A stretch of DNA of 64,000 bases. Source: an uncultured Pelagibacteraceae bacterium. Its GTDB lineage: Bacteria > Pseudomonadota > Alphaproteobacteria > Pelagibacterales > Pelagibacteraceae. Within the stretch, counting starts at the first letter, position 1. Each line of letters starts with the position of its first letter. The position numbers and the translations under genes are program-made. The stretch covers positions 1-64,000 of the forward strand of contig CACIUF010000001.1 in the NCBI GenBank assembly GCA_902589765.1, read 5' to 3'. Of the stretch, positions 8,206-17,987 are shown piece after piece. The notes under the pieces were generated by a model. The model saw only the letters and a list, made by a program, of their open reading frames with translations. It was not told the origin of the DNA and did no database searches.

Positions 8206-9735
8206 TTAATACTTTAGTTTAATATCACCATATTTGAAAGCTTTGATAAATAATGAAAAACTCAAATAGAATATAAGACTTAAAAAAGCTGAAAGTATCA
8301 AATAAAAAGATTTAAAATTATATTCATAAATCAATTTATTTTCAAAAAACAAAATTAAATAATTAAAGAATATTCCCATTAGTATAGATGCCAGAAGTAT
8401 TTTAATTAATTTGGCAAAAAATAATTCATTAAAATTGAATAAATCTTTATTCTTTAAGAAAACAAATAACATTATTGCATTAAACCATGATGAAATTGTC
8501 GTGGCTATTGGTATGATTATAAAACCAATTTCTCTAAAAAAATAAACGCTTATTAATATATTTAAAAATACTGAAATTAATGAAATAAAAAATGGTGTTT
8601 TAGTATCTTGATTTGCGAAAAAAAAAGTTGAAAATACTTTAATTAAAGCAAAAGCAGGTAATCCTAACCCAAAATAGTAAAGTGCGTTTGCCGAATTAGA
8701 TACTGACAACTCATCAAAAGAACCATAACCAAATAATGCTGAAATAATTTGTTCTGATCCTACAACTAAAGCAACTGAGGCTGGTAGACTTAAAAACATA
8801 CTAAGCTCAAGTGCTTTGTTTTGAAGTAAGAGAATTTTATTTTTTTTTTTTAAAAAAACATGTTTCGAAAGTTGTGGTAAAACAACTACACCTATAGCAA
8901 TTCCTGCTATTGCAAGGTTTATTTGATAAATCCTATCAGCGTAGTATAGATAAGATACGGCGCTGGCTTGGAAAGATGCAATTATAGTACCAACAAGAAT
9001 ATTAATTTGTGTAACGCCAGATGAGAAAATACTAGGTAAAAGTTTTTTGAAAAAAAATTTAACCTTATCATTAATTTTGAAATTAAAGTTAAGCTTTATA
9101 AAATAAAATTTTTTTGCAAATTGATATAAAAAAACAAGTTGTAATAATCCTGCAATAGAAACACCATATGATAAATAATAAACTAGTTCGTCGTTAAGAA
9201 ATTTGCCAAAAAATAAAATTCCAATCAAGACTATATTAAGGATTATTGGAGCTGCAGAGGCAGCAGCAAACTTATTGTGAGAATTTAGAATTGCAGCAAA
9301 AAAAGAAGATAGACTTACAAACATTAGAAATGGCATAGTTATTCTAGTAAGATTGACAGCTAACTGAATTTTTTCAGAATTATCAATGAAACCTGGCGCT
9401 ATTAGTCTCACAAATACTGGCATGAAAATTTCTATAATTAAAATTAAAAACAATAGACCTAAAAATAATAAATTAAAAATTTCGTTAGCAAATTTTTGCG
9501 ATCCAGATTTTTTTTTTACTAATTCAGAAGTGTAACTTGGTATAAAAGCTGCATTAAAGGTTCCTTCTGCAAACAATCTTCTAAAAGTATTAGGTATTCT
9601 AAATGCTACAAAAAATACATCTGCTAAAAAACTTGTTCCAAGAAAAATTGCAATCAAAACATCTCTTAAATAACCAAGTAATCTACTGATAATAGTATAA
9701 AAACCAAAAGTCCCTGTTGACTTAACTAAATTCAT
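8206..9735 (-). CDS. murJ: Lipid II flippase MurJ
   Basis: MurJ (MviN) flips lipid II across the inner membrane during peptidoglycan synthesis. The 509-aa protein has about 14 hydrophobic segments of the MOP superfamily. Its N-terminus reads [19 protein letters not shown], followed by [21 protein letters not shown], a strongly conserved MurJ stretch that includes the functional arginines. The divergent maeB gene starts 50 bases away. Together with the Bax-like enzyme, the CE4 deacetylase and the L,D-transpeptidase elsewhere in the window, it is one of several cell-wall genes here. Confidence 0.95.
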   Translation of the reverse strand: MNLVKSTGTFGFYTIISRLLGYLRDVLIAIFLGTSFLADVFFVAFRIPNTFRRLFAEGTFNAAFIPSYTSELVKKKSGSQKFANEIFNLLFLGLLFLILIIEIFMPVFVRLIAPGFIDNSEKIQLAVNLTRITMPFLMFVSLSSFFAAILNSHNKFAAASAAPIILNIVLIGILFFGKFLNDELVYYLSYGVSIAGLLQLVFLYQFAKKFYFIKLNFNFKINDKVKFFFKKLLPSIFSSGVTQINILVGTIIASFQASAVSYLYYADRIYQINLAIAGIAIGVVVLPQLSKHVFLKKKNKILLLQNKALELSMFLSLPASVALVVGSEQIISALFGYGSFDELSVSNSANALYYFGLGLPAFALIKVFSTFFFANQDTKTPFFISLISVFLNILISVYFFREIGFIIIPIATTISSWFNAIMLFVFLKNKDLFNFNELFFAKLIKILLASILMGIFFNYLILFFENKLIYEYNFKSFYLILSAFLSLIFYLSFSLFIKAFKYGDIKLKY

Positions 9736-9785
9736 AAATCATATTAGTCTTAATTTTACCCCATTTGTACACCTAATTAACGTAA

Positions 9786-12074
9786 ATGAAAAAAACAAAA
9801 ATTGATCATTACACAGATAAAGAGGCTTTAGATTTTCACAAAGATAAAAAGCCAGGCAAGATTGAAATATCTTCTTCAAAAAATATGACAACAAAAAGAG
9901 ATCTGGCTTTAGCATATTCTCCTGGAGTGGCGGCTCCTGTAAGAGCAATTAGTGATAATCCTGAAGCAGCATTTGATTATACAAGTAAAGGTAACCTTGT
10001 TGCAGTTATCAGTAATGGATCAGCAATTTTAGGAATGGGAAATTTAGGAGCGTTGGCATCAAAACCAGTGATGGAAGGTAAGGCTGTTTTATTTAAAAGA
10101 TTTGCCGATATTGACTCTATTGATTTAGAGATAGACTCCCAAAACCCAGATGAAATTATAAATAGTATAAAAAATTTTGCTCCAAGCTTTGGGGGTATTA
10201 ATCTTGAGGATATTGCTGCTCCTGATTGTTTTATAATTGAGGAAAAGCTCAAAGAAATTCTTGATATACCTGTATTTCATGATGATCAACATGGAACTGC
10301 AATTATCACAACTGCAGCATTAATTAATGCATTAGACATAAGTAAAAAAAAAATTGATAAAGTTAAAATAGTTGTAAATGGCGCTGGAGCGTCAGCCATG
10401 GCTTGTGCTAACTTATTTAAAAAAATTGGTGTGCCACAAAAAAATATTACAATGGTAGACAGGACAGGGGTCATCTATAGAGGTCGAGATAATTTAAACC
10501 AGTGGAAATCAAGTCATGCAATTGAAACAAAAGACAGAACTTTAGATGATACTATTGCTAATGCAGATGTTTTTTTAGGTTTGTCTGCAAAAGGAGCATT
10601 GACTAAAAAAATGGTAAAAAAAATGGCAAAAAATCCAATTATATTTGCATGTGCTAATCCTGACCCAGAAATTACACCTGAGGAGATCGAGGAAGTAAGA
10701 GATGATGCAATTATAGCAACTGGAAGGTCAGATTACCCTAATCAAGTAAATAATTTAATTGGGTTTCCTTATATTTTTAGAGGTGCATTAGATGTGCGGT
10801 CAAAAACAATCAATGAAGAAATGAAGATTGCAGCTGCACATGCTATTGCAAAACTAGCTAAAGAAGATGTGCCGGATGAGGTAATTGCTGCAATGGGAGG
10901 TGAAAGACCTCACTATGGAAAAGACTATATAATTCCATCAACATTCGATCCAAGGTTAATAAGTGTAATACCTGCTGCAGTTGCTAAAGCTGCGATTGAT
11001 ACTAGAGTTGCAAGAAAAAAAATTGATAATTTCGATGTTTATAAAGATCAGCTAAAGCAACGATTAGATCCAACAGTTACAATCATGCAAGGAGTAAATA
11101 GTTATATCAGGAAAAAACAAAAAAAAGTTGTTTTTGCTGATGGTGAGGATGAGAATACTCTTAAAGCTGCAATAGCCTTTAAAAACTCTGACTTGGGAAT
11201 ACCTGTATTAGTTGGAAAAGAAGAGCTAATTAAAAATCAAATAAAAAAAATCGGCTATAACGAAAATTTTGATATTGAAATTGTTAATTCAAAGGACACC
11301 ACCAAAAGAGAAAAATATGTAAAATTTTTATTCAAAAAACTACAAAGAGAAAAGGGAATGTTAGAATGGGATTGTGACAGACTTATAAGAAACGATAGAG
11401 TGATTTGGGCATCATGTATGGTTGCATGTCAAGATGCCGATGCAATGATAACTGGAAATACAAGAAGATATTCATCTTCACTAGAAAAAATTATTAAAGT
11501 TGTTGATCCTAGACCTGGAGAAATTATGTTTGGGTTAAACCTGGTTGTAAATAGAGGTAAAACAATATTTATTTGTGACACATCAGTTATAGAGTACCCA
11601 GATGCCAAACAACTAGCTGAAATGGCAAAATCAGCAGCAAGGGTAGCAAAATTATTTGGTTTTGATCCAAAAGTTGCTTTTTTATCTCACTCTACTTTTG
11701 GAGAGCCAGCAACTGATAGAACAAAAAGACTTAGTGATGCTGTTGAAATTTTAAAAAATGATAAAGTTGATTTTAAATTTGATGGCGAGATGCAGCCAGA
11801 TGTCGCTTTAGAGGAAATGTATAAAGAACTTTATCCATTTTCAGAAATAGTTGGTAATTCAAACGTTTTAATCATGCCTAGCCAACATAGTGCTGCTATT
11901 TCATATAAGATGATAAAATCAATGAGTAGAGCAAAAGTAATTGGACCTTTGTTAATCGGTTTAGGTTTGCCAATTGAAATAGCACCTTTAAGATCATCAA
12001 CTTCCGATATATTAAATTTAGCCTCTATAGCAGCTTACTCAGCTGATGTAATAGATTACAAAAAAACTAGTTAG
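9786..12074 (+). CDS. maeB: NADP-dependent malic enzyme with phosphotransacetylase-like domain
   Basis: The 762-aa protein is a MaeB-type malic enzyme that decarboxylates malate to pyruvate. The N-terminal catalytic part (about residues 1-425) has LALAYSPGVAAPV, the metal site region FHDDQHGTA and the Rossmann-like VVNGAGASAMACANLF. The C-terminal part (about 430-762) resembles phosphate acetyltransferase, but in MaeB proteins it is generally regarded as regulatory (acetyl-CoA sensing) rather than catalytic. The gene diverges from murJ and its end overlaps the convergent BON lipoprotein gene by 8 bases. Confidence 0.95.
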   Translation: MKKTKIDHYTDKEALDFHKDKKPGKIEISSSKNMTTKRDLALAYSPGVAAPVRAISDNPEAAFDYTSKGNLVAVISNGSAILGMGNLGALASKPVMEGKAVLFKRFADIDSIDLEIDSQNPDEIINSIKNFAPSFGGINLEDIAAPDCFIIEEKLKEILDIPVFHDDQHGTAIITTAALINALDISKKKIDKVKIVVNGAGASAMACANLFKKIGVPQKNITMVDRTGVIYRGRDNLNQWKSSHAIETKDRTLDDTIANADVFLGLSAKGALTKKMVKKMAKNPIIFACANPDPEITPEEIEEVRDDAIIATGRSDYPNQVNNLIGFPYIFRGALDVRSKTINEEMKIAAAHAIAKLAKEDVPDEVIAAMGGERPHYGKDYIIPSTFDPRLISVIPAAVAKAAIDTRVARKKIDNFDVYKDQLKQRLDPTVTIMQGVNSYIRKKQKKVVFADGEDENTLKAAIAFKNSDLGIPVLVGKEELIKNQIKKIGYNENFDIEIVNSKDTTKREKYVKFLFKKLQREKGMLEWDCDRLIRNDRVIWASCMVACQDADAMITGNTRRYSSSLEKIIKVVDPRPGEIMFGLNLVVNRGKTIFICDTSVIEYPDAKQLAEMAKSAARVAKLFGFDPKVAFLSHSTFGEPATDRTKRLSDAVEILKNDKVDFKFDGEMQPDVALEEMYKELYPFSEIVGNSNVLIMPSQHSAAISYKMIKSMSRAKVIGPLLIGLGLPIEIAPLRSSTSDILNLASIAAYSADVIDYKKTS

Positions 12075-12660
12075 TTTTTATTCTCAAATTATCAACTAGT
12101 AGAATACTAGCAATCACATCCTCAACATCTAAAATTTCTTTTGCTTCTGTGATAACAAGATCTTTTTCATCCTTAGTTTGCGAAATTCCATAAATATAAA
12201 TTTTCTTTTTATAAGTATCTATTTGATAATTTGTTGCCTTAATTTCTTTATTTAAAATTAATGCAGTTCTTAATTGTGAGGTTATTAGTAAATCTTTAGC
12301 AGATTGTTTAAAATTAAATTCCTCTTTGATTTTAATATCATTTCTAACTGATCTTACACCATTTGTTTCCCAGGCAATTTTTGTCAATTTTAATTTTTCC
12401 TCCGGTTCATCAACTTTGCCGGTTAAAAAAATTCTACCATCTAAAACTTTTGATTTTACAGATAGAAGATAGTTTTTGTTCATCAGTAAGATTCTAGCCG
12501 TCAAATTTTTTTGCATTAAAGAATCATCTATCTGCGTTCCTAAAGATCTTGGATCAACAGCAACACTCACTCCCGTTCCAAAAATTCCTGAGGATGATAC
12601 TCCTGCACATCCATTTAAAATAAAACTAACAAAAAGTAAAATAATTATTTTATTTTTCAT
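12067..12660 (-). CDS. BON-domain outer-membrane lipoprotein (YraP/DolP-like)
   Basis: The 197-aa product has a lipoprotein signal peptide ending in the lipobox LNGC near residues 15-18. Two BON-like repeats follow: about residues 45-110 (ILLMNKNYLLSVKSKVLDGR ... VDEPEEKLKLTKIAWETNGV) and about 115-190. Dual-BON lipoproteins such as DolP bind anionic phospholipids and help keep the outer membrane intact. Its start overlaps the end of rsmI by 11 bases, so the two are probably one transcript. The 3' end overlaps convergent maeB by 8 bases. Confidence 0.86.
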   Translation of the reverse strand: MKNKIIILLFVSFILNGCAGVSSSGIFGTGVSVAVDPRSLGTQIDDSLMQKNLTARILLMNKNYLLSVKSKVLDGRIFLTGKVDEPEEKLKLTKIAWETNGVRSVRNDIKIKEEFNFKQSAKDLLITSQLRTALILNKEIKATNYQIDTYKKKIYIYGISQTKDEKDLVITEAKEILDVEDVIASILLVDNLRIKTN

Positions 12661-13513
12661 TTTTAATTTTCAAGCAATAATCATAGATAATTTTTTTTGA
12701 AATATTATTTTTCCGAATTATTAAATCTGTTATTTCTTTGATGCTTAGTTTATTTATCATCGCTCTAATCAATCTTTTATCTGATTCATCTAAAGTTTGT
12801 GAAGCTTTTTTGTCATAAATTTTTTCTGAAATAATGATAGTCAATTCGCCTTTTAAATTACTCTTTAATGGTTCTAAATCTTCAACTTTTGATCTTTTGA
12901 ACTCTTCATAAAACTTTGTCATTTCTCTACAAATCAGGATTTTTCTACCCATAAAATTTTTTTTAATTGAAGGAATAACTTTATTAATTTTCTTTGGAGA
13001 AATGAAAAAAACGATTGAACTGTTTAATTTTGATAAATTTTCTAAATCTTCTTTTAAAATTTTATCTTTTTCCGGAAAAAATCCGTAAAAGAAAAACTTT
13101 TCTGAAAATCCTGATATTGATACCGCTGATATGACTGCTGAAGCACCGGGTATAGGAATAATATTGATGTTATTCTTGATACACTCATTAACCAATATAG
13201 AACCTGGATCAGAAACACCTGGCGTACCTGCATCTGAAATTAATGAGATATGTGATCCTTGATTTATTAACTTTATAATTTTAACAACATTTTTTTTCTC
13301 ATTAAATTTATGATTGGCAATTAAATTTGATTTGATTTGGTATTTTTCTAATAAATTTTTTGAAATTCTAGTATCTTCACACAAAATGTAATCTGACCTT
13401 TTTAGAATTTCTATAGCTCTAAGACTTATATCATTTAGATTTCCAATTGGAGTTGAGACTAAATATAGACTTTTTTTGAACACTCTATTAGCAGATTTAA
13501 AATTTTCAATCAT
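12650..13513 (-). CDS. rsmI: 16S rRNA (cytidine1402-2'-O)-methyltransferase RsmI
   Basis: RsmI 2'-O-methylates C1402 in the 16S rRNA decoding centre. The 287-aa protein has the tetrapyrrole-methylase-like fold with LYLVSTPIGNLNDISLRA near residue 17, then CEDTRISKNLL, SDAGTPGVSDPG and IPGASAVISAVSISGF, all diagnostic of the family. It is divergent from the LpoA-like gene (32 bases apart) and precedes the BON lipoprotein. A gene arrangement of rsmI with an LpoA-like protein and a BON lipoprotein also occurs in gammaproteobacteria (the yraL-lpoA-yraP neighbourhood), which supports all three calls. Confidence 0.95.
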   Translation of the reverse strand: MIENFKSANRVFKKSLYLVSTPIGNLNDISLRAIEILKRSDYILCEDTRISKNLLEKYQIKSNLIANHKFNEKKNVVKIIKLINQGSHISLISDAGTPGVSDPGSILVNECIKNNINIIPIPGASAVISAVSISGFSEKFFFYGFFPEKDKILKEDLENLSKLNSSIVFFISPKKINKVIPSIKKNFMGRKILICREMTKFYEEFKRSKVEDLEPLKSNLKGELTIIISEKIYDKKASQTLDESDKRLIRAMINKLSIKEITDLIIRKNNISKKIIYDYCLKIKNEK

Positions 13514-13545
13514 ATTTATAATTAAAATATTATAGTATCATTAAA

Positions 13546-14700
13546 ATGAAAAAAATTTTTAGAATTATTTTTACATTAATAATTATCTATTTTACAAATC
13601 ACTCATTTGCATTTTCACAAAATGAAAAAATTAAAATTGGGCTACTTGTACCTTTATCTGGTGATTACAATGAATTAGGACAATCAATAATTAAATCAAC
13701 CCGAATGGCTTTGAATGATATTGGAGCAAACAACATTGAAATTTATCCAATGGATACAGGTGTTGATCCTAATCAAACTTTACAATCAGCTACTAAGTTA
13801 AAGAATGAGGGAATTAAGATTTTTATCGGTCCAATTTTTTTTAAAAGCTTAATGTATTTGGATGAAATACAAGATGTTATTTTTCTATCTTTAACAAATA
13901 AAACAAATGATCTACCAAAAAATGTTATAAGCACTGGAGTAAATTCTTTATCCCAGTTAAATGCAATTAAAAATTTTTTGGAATTAAGTGAAGTCAAAAA
14001 AACAATTTTTTTAACACCTGACATTGATTATAAAAATGAAATTAAAAAAGCCATTAAACAATCAAAAATCAAAATTTCTAAACAATATACTTATGACACT
14101 GAACCAACTAAGCTGACAAAGCAAATTGAAAAAATTACAAATTATGAAGTGCGAAAACAAAATTTGGCTGATGAAATTTTAAGAGTTGAAAACTCAGATT
14201 TAGTGGATAAAGAGGAACAAATTAAGAAATTAGAAAAAAAATATACAATTGGAAATGTAAATTTTGACTCCGTTATTATTTCTGATTTTGATGAAAATCT
14301 TAAAAGTGTAATTACTTCACTAATCTACACTGATGTATCACCAAAAAATAAATTATTTATAACTCTGAATCAATGGTTTGATGAAAGTTTATTTCTAGAG
14401 GAAAATATCCAGCCTTTGTATTATCCATCGATCAATAAACAAAATTTAGAGACATTTAATAAAAAATTTGTAGACACATACAATTCAAAACCAAATCATC
14501 TTAGCTTATTAAGTTATGATCTTTTAGGATTGATTTATTATTTATCTTTAAAATCTGATTTTTCAGACATAAACAATATTTTTAGAAAAGAAAGTTCATT
14601 TAAAGGTAAAATAGGAATTTTTGATGTAAAAAATAACAAAATCAATCATAGATTAAACTTCTACAAAATTGATGAAGGAGAAATTAAAGAAATTTTCTAA
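13546..14700 (+). CDS. LpoA-like periplasmic binding protein (penicillin-binding protein activator family)
   Basis: The 384-aa protein begins with a signal peptide (MKKIFRIIFTLIIIYF...SFAFS). A type I periplasmic-binding fold follows: KIKIGLLVPLSGDYNELGQS near residue 28 and IKIFIGPIFFKSLMYL near residue 90. This family includes LpoA C-terminal domains and leucine-binding-type proteins. The neighbouring divergent rsmI and BON lipoprotein genes match the rsmI-lpoA-yraP neighbourhood, which favours an LpoA-related role in peptidoglycan synthesis over amino-acid uptake. No lipobox is visible, unlike true LpoA. Its last 17 bases overlap convergent rdgB. Confidence 0.78.
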   Translation: MKKIFRIIFTLIIIYFTNHSFAFSQNEKIKIGLLVPLSGDYNELGQSIIKSTRMALNDIGANNIEIYPMDTGVDPNQTLQSATKLKNEGIKIFIGPIFFKSLMYLDEIQDVIFLSLTNKTNDLPKNVISTGVNSLSQLNAIKNFLELSEVKKTIFLTPDIDYKNEIKKAIKQSKIKISKQYTYDTEPTKLTKQIEKITNYEVRKQNLADEILRVENSDLVDKEEQIKKLEKKYTIGNVNFDSVIISDFDENLKSVITSLIYTDVSPKNKLFITLNQWFDESLFLEENIQPLYYPSINKQNLETFNKKFVDTYNSKPNHLSLLSYDLLGLIYYLSLKSDFSDINNIFRKESSFKGKIGIFDVKNNKINHRLNFYKIDEGEIKEIF

Positions 14701-15286
14701 GCTTTTTAAAAGCATCAGACCTATGGTCTAATTTATACTTTTGAGATGGCTTCATTTCTCCAAAAGTTTTTGTTTTATTTTTAGGAATAAATATTGGATC
14801 ATATCCAAAACCATTTTTACCCTTAGGTTTTTTGGAGATATAACCTTCAACCTTTCCAACAACACAAGCTATTTTTTTATCTAAATAACTTATGGATAAA
14901 GCACAAACAAACCTGGCCTTAATTTTTTTATTTCTCCAATTTTTATTTTTTTTATGTAATGCATTATAAACTTTTTGAATCGCCTTATAAAAATTTAATT
15001 TTTTTCCAGCCCATCGTGCTGAAAAAATTCCTGGTTTTTTATTTAAAATGTCAATTTCTAAACCAGAATCATCAGCTAAACAGATTAGATTTGTTTTTTT
15101 TGAAAAGTATTGAGATTTGATGAGAGAATTTTCTTTAAAAGTCTTACCTGTTTCTCTTGGGCTTTTTAAATTAAACTTTGAGGTAGGAAATGTTTTAATA
15201 TTAGCTGGTAATAAATCTCTTATTTCCTTTAATTTTCCTTTGTTATTTGTGCCTATAAGAAGTTGTTTAATTTTTTTTTTTAGCAT
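14684..15286 (-). CDS. rdgB: Non-canonical purine NTP pyrophosphatase RdgB/HAM1
   Basis: RdgB hydrolyses dITP, ITP and XTP to monophosphates, keeping deaminated purines out of DNA and RNA. I chose the ATG at 15286 (200 aa), which starts MLKKKIKQLLIGTNNKGKL and places the family motif near the N-terminus. A reading from 15343 would add an implausible tail and run into grpE. Motifs are TNNKGKLKEI, LADDSGLEIDIL, PGIFSARWAG and FGYDPIFIP. It diverges from grpE with 36 bases between starts. Its 3' end overlaps the LpoA-like gene by 17 bases. Confidence 0.93.
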   Translation of the reverse strand: MLKKKIKQLLIGTNNKGKLKEIRDLLPANIKTFPTSKFNLKSPRETGKTFKENSLIKSQYFSKKTNLICLADDSGLEIDILNKKPGIFSARWAGKKLNFYKAIQKVYNALHKKNKNWRNKKIKARFVCALSISYLDKKIACVVGKVEGYISKKPKGKNGFGYDPIFIPKNKTKTFGEMKPSQKYKLDHRSDAFKKLRKFL

Positions 15287-15322
15287 CTGGAAATTTAATT
15301 TTTTCTTACCATATATGTCCAT

Positions 15323-15973
15323 ATGGAAAAAGATCAAAACCAAGAATATACAGACAAAGCATCAGAGAAAGATCAGAAAGATTTAAATCAAGATCAAAAA
15401 ACTGAAAATTTAGAAACAAATAATAAAGAACAAGACCAAGAACAGGATCAAGAACAAGAAAAAACCCCTGAGAAGAAAATTTTAGAGTTAGAAGATAAGC
15501 TTGCAAGATCATTTGCTGAAATGGAAAACCAAAGAAGAAGGTTTGAAAAAGAAAAAGAAGATGCTTTTGAATATGGAGGGTTTTCTTTTGCGAGAGAGGC
15601 TTTAAATTTAATAGATAATCTTGAAAGATCAAAACAAATTTTATTAAACGATGAAACTTTAAAGGATACTGAGGCATTAAAAAAAACACTCGAACATTTT
15701 GACATTATCAATAAAGATTTAATTTCAATTTTTTCAAAAAATAAAATTAAGCCTATTGAATGTCTCAATAAAAAATTAGATCCAAATTTTCACCAAGCAA
15801 TGATTGAAATAGAAGATGATCAAAAAGAACCTGGAACAATTGTTCAAGAAATACAAAAAGGTTTCACAATTAAAGATAGATTGTTAAGACCAGCTCTAGT
15901 GGGCGTAGCAAAAAAAAGTGAAAAAAAAGAGGAAAAAAATGAGGAAAATAAAGAAAATTCAGGAGATAAATAA
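15323..15973 (+). CDS. grpE: Nucleotide exchange factor GrpE
   Basis: GrpE releases ADP from DnaK. The 216-aa protein has an N-terminal acidic and Gln-rich low-complexity tail of about 60 residues with repeated EQDQ units. The long coiled-coil helix (ELEDKLARSFAEMENQRRR) and the beta-wing domain ending GFTIKDRLLRPALVGVAK follow. The C-terminus is again a Lys/Glu/Asn-rich tail. No Shine-Dalgarno sequence is visible before the ATG. A short inverted repeat (CCATAT, six bases, ATATGG at 15309-15326) spans the start codon. It lies 60 bases upstream of dnaK and begins the grpE-dnaK-dnaJ block. Confidence 0.95.
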   Translation: MEKDQNQEYTDKASEKDQKDLNQDQKTENLETNNKEQDQEQDQEQEKTPEKKILELEDKLARSFAEMENQRRRFEKEKEDAFEYGGFSFAREALNLIDNLERSKQILLNDETLKDTEALKKTLEHFDIINKDLISIFSKNKIKPIECLNKKLDPNFHQAMIEIEDDQKEPGTIVQEIQKGFTIKDRLLRPALVGVAKKSEKKEEKNEENKENSGDK

Positions 15974-15985
15974 TATTTAAATGAA

Positions 15986-16013
15986 CTTGTAGAATTCAAT
16001 TTCACCCCTATAT
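15986..16013 (+). promoter_or_regulatory. Sigma32-like promoter upstream of dnaK
   Basis: The grpE-dnaK gap contains CTTGTAG at 15986-15992 and CCCCTATAT at 16005-16013, separated by 12 bases. This resembles the RpoH consensus (CTTGAAA, 11-16 bases, CCCCATNT). SAR11 genomes are known to carry only RpoD and RpoH as sigma factors, so such a site is expected here. The weakness is that a start site 6-8 bases downstream would leave a leader of only about 12-15 bases and cut into the GAGGAG at 16014-16019. Confidence 0.45.
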
Positions 16014-16033
16014 GAGGAGAACAAATAACTGAT

Positions 16034-17959
16034 ATGAGTAAAATAATTGGAATAGATTTAGGAACAACAAACTCTTGTGTGGCTATTATGGAAGGTAGCC
16101 AGGCAAAAGTTCTAGAAAATGCAGAAGGTGCAAGAACTACACCTTCGGTAGTTGCTTTTACTGAAGAAAAAGAAAAATTAATAGGACAACCTGCTAAAAG
16201 ACAAGCAGTAACAAATCCAGAGAATACAATTTTTGCAGTCAAAAGATTAATTGGTAGAAATTTTGAAGACCCAACTGTTAAAAAAGATATCGAGGCTGCA
16301 CCTTTTAAAATTGTAAATTCTGAAAAAGGTGACGCATGGATCGAAGCGAAAGGAGAGAAGTATTCGCCTTCACAAATTTCTGCTTTTATTCTCCAAAAAA
16401 TGAAAGAGACTGCTGAAAAATATTTAGGACAAGCTGTCACAAAAGCGGTAATAACTGTCCCTGCATATTTTAATGATGCACAAAGACAAGCTACCAAGGA
16501 TGCTGGAAAAATAGCTGGGTTAGAAGTTTTAAGAATTATCAATGAACCAACTGCAGCTTCACTAGCTTATGGTTTGGATAAGAAACAAAATAAAAAAATT
16601 GCAGTTTACGATTTAGGTGGTGGAACTTTTGATGTGTCTATTCTTGAATTAGGTGATGGAGTTTTTGAAGTAAAATCTACAAATGGTGATACCTTTTTAG
16701 GTGGAGAAGATTTTGACAATGCTGTTGTGGAATATTTAATTTCAGAGTTCAAAAAAGATAGCGGTATTGATTTAAAAACTGATAAGTTAGCATTACAAAG
16801 ATTAAAAGAGGCAGCTGAAAAAGCAAAAATTGAACTTTCAGCAGCTGAGCAAACAGATATTAATTTACCATTTATAACTGCTGACAAAACTGGTCCTAAA
16901 CATATTAATTTAAAAATGACTAGAGCCAAGTTAGAAGCTTTAGTTGAGGACTTGATAGCTAAAACTATTCCACCATGTAAAACTGCTTTGAAAGATGCTG
17001 GTATTTCAGCAAGCGATGTTGATGAAGTAGTAATGGTTGGAGGTATGACTAGAATGCCAAAAGTCATTTCTGAGGTAAAAAATTTCTTTGGTAAAGAACC
17101 AAACAAAAGTGTTAATCCAGATGAAGTGGTAGCAATGGGTGCTGCAATACAAGCTGGTGTTTTACAAGGTGACGTAAAAGATGTTCTTTTATTGGATGTA
17201 ACACCATTATCTCTAGGAATTGAAACTTTAGGCGGTGTATCTACAAAACTTATAGAAAAAAATACAACAATTCCTACAAAAAAAAGTCAGGTATTTTCTA
17301 CTGCTGAGGATAACCAGCCAGCCGTCTCAATACGTGTTCTTCAAGGTGAAAGAGAAATGGCAACAGATAATAAATTACTTGGTAATTTTGAACTAGTTGG
17401 TATTGCTCCGGCACCAAGAGGTGTTCCTCAAATTGAAGTCACTTTTGATATAGACGCTAATGGAATTGTGAATGTGTCTGCAAAAGACAAAGGTACTGGC
17501 AAAGAACAAAAAATTCAAATTCAAGCCTCTGGAGGATTAAGTGATGAGGAAATTGAAAAAATGGTAAAAGATGCCGAAGCCAATAAAGAAGCAGACAAGA
17601 AAAAAAGAGAGTCAGTTGATGTTAGAAATCAGGCAGATACTCTAATTCATTCAACTGAAAAAAATCTAAAAGAGCATGGATCTAAAGTTTCAGATGCTGA
17701 AAAAAAAGCAATTGAAGATGGGTCAAATGCATTAAAGGAATCTCTTAAAGGTGAAGATATTGAGGACATTAAGAAGAAGACAGAGGCATTAGTACAAGCT
17801 TCGATGAAACTAGGAGAAGCTATTTACAAGTCACAACAAAGCACAAAACCAGATTCTGGTAAAGATGATGGAAATGATGAAAAGGGAAAGAAAGACGATA
17901 ATGTTGTTGATGCGGACTTTGAGGAAGTAAAAGACGAGAATAAAGAAAAAAGCGCTTAA
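16034..17959 (+). CDS. dnaK: Molecular chaperone DnaK (Hsp70)
   Basis: DnaK is the ATP-driven Hsp70 that binds exposed hydrophobic segments with DnaJ and GrpE. The 641-aa protein has the full family set: [16 protein letters not shown] at the N-terminus, [16 protein letters not shown] near residue 170, [19 protein letters not shown] near residue 195 and [10 protein letters not shown] near residue 337. The substrate-binding domain ([17 protein letters not shown]) is followed by the helical lid and ends in a charged [14 protein letters not shown] tail typical of bacterial DnaK. A GAGGAG lies 14 bases upstream of the ATG. Long ORFs antisense to it are codon-use shadows. Confidence 0.98.
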   Translation: MSKIIGIDLGTTNSCVAIMEGSQAKVLENAEGARTTPSVVAFTEEKEKLIGQPAKRQAVTNPENTIFAVKRLIGRNFEDPTVKKDIEAAPFKIVNSEKGDAWIEAKGEKYSPSQISAFILQKMKETAEKYLGQAVTKAVITVPAYFNDAQRQATKDAGKIAGLEVLRIINEPTAASLAYGLDKKQNKKIAVYDLGGGTFDVSILELGDGVFEVKSTNGDTFLGGEDFDNAVVEYLISEFKKDSGIDLKTDKLALQRLKEAAEKAKIELSAAEQTDINLPFITADKTGPKHINLKMTRAKLEALVEDLIAKTIPPCKTALKDAGISASDVDEVVMVGGMTRMPKVISEVKNFFGKEPNKSVNPDEVVAMGAAIQAGVLQGDVKDVLLLDVTPLSLGIETLGGVSTKLIEKNTTIPTKKSQVFSTAEDNQPAVSIRVLQGEREMATDNKLLGNFELVGIAPAPRGVPQIEVTFDIDANGIVNVSAKDKGTGKEQKIQIQASGGLSDEEIEKMVKDAEANKEADKKKRESVDVRNQADTLIHSTEKNLKEHGSKVSDAEKKAIEDGSNALKESLKGEDIEDIKKKTEALVQASMKLGEAIYKSQQSTKPDSGKDDGNDEKGKKDDNVVDADFEEVKDENKEKSA

Positions 17960-17987
17960 CTGACATCTATTTGTCCAGGTTATATAC

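Noticed and set aside
15309-15326. Inverted repeat CCATAT-N6-ATATGG over the grpE start as a CIRCE/HrcA operator
   Set aside because: CIRCE is TTAGCACTC-N9-GAGTGCTAA, which this does not resemble. Six-base A/T-rich arms are likely by chance, and no hrcA gene is next to grpE.
15439-15470. CAAGAACAGGATCAAGAA-type repeat in grpE as a microsatellite switch
   Set aside because: Unit length is a multiple of three and it lies in the disordered acidic tail, so changes would not alter the frame.
15844-17106. Long antisense ORFs opposite dnaK (232 and 166 codons)
   Set aside because: They are opposite a strongly conserved gene, have no family-like motifs and no Shine-Dalgarno. Codon bias of highly expressed genes makes such shadows common.
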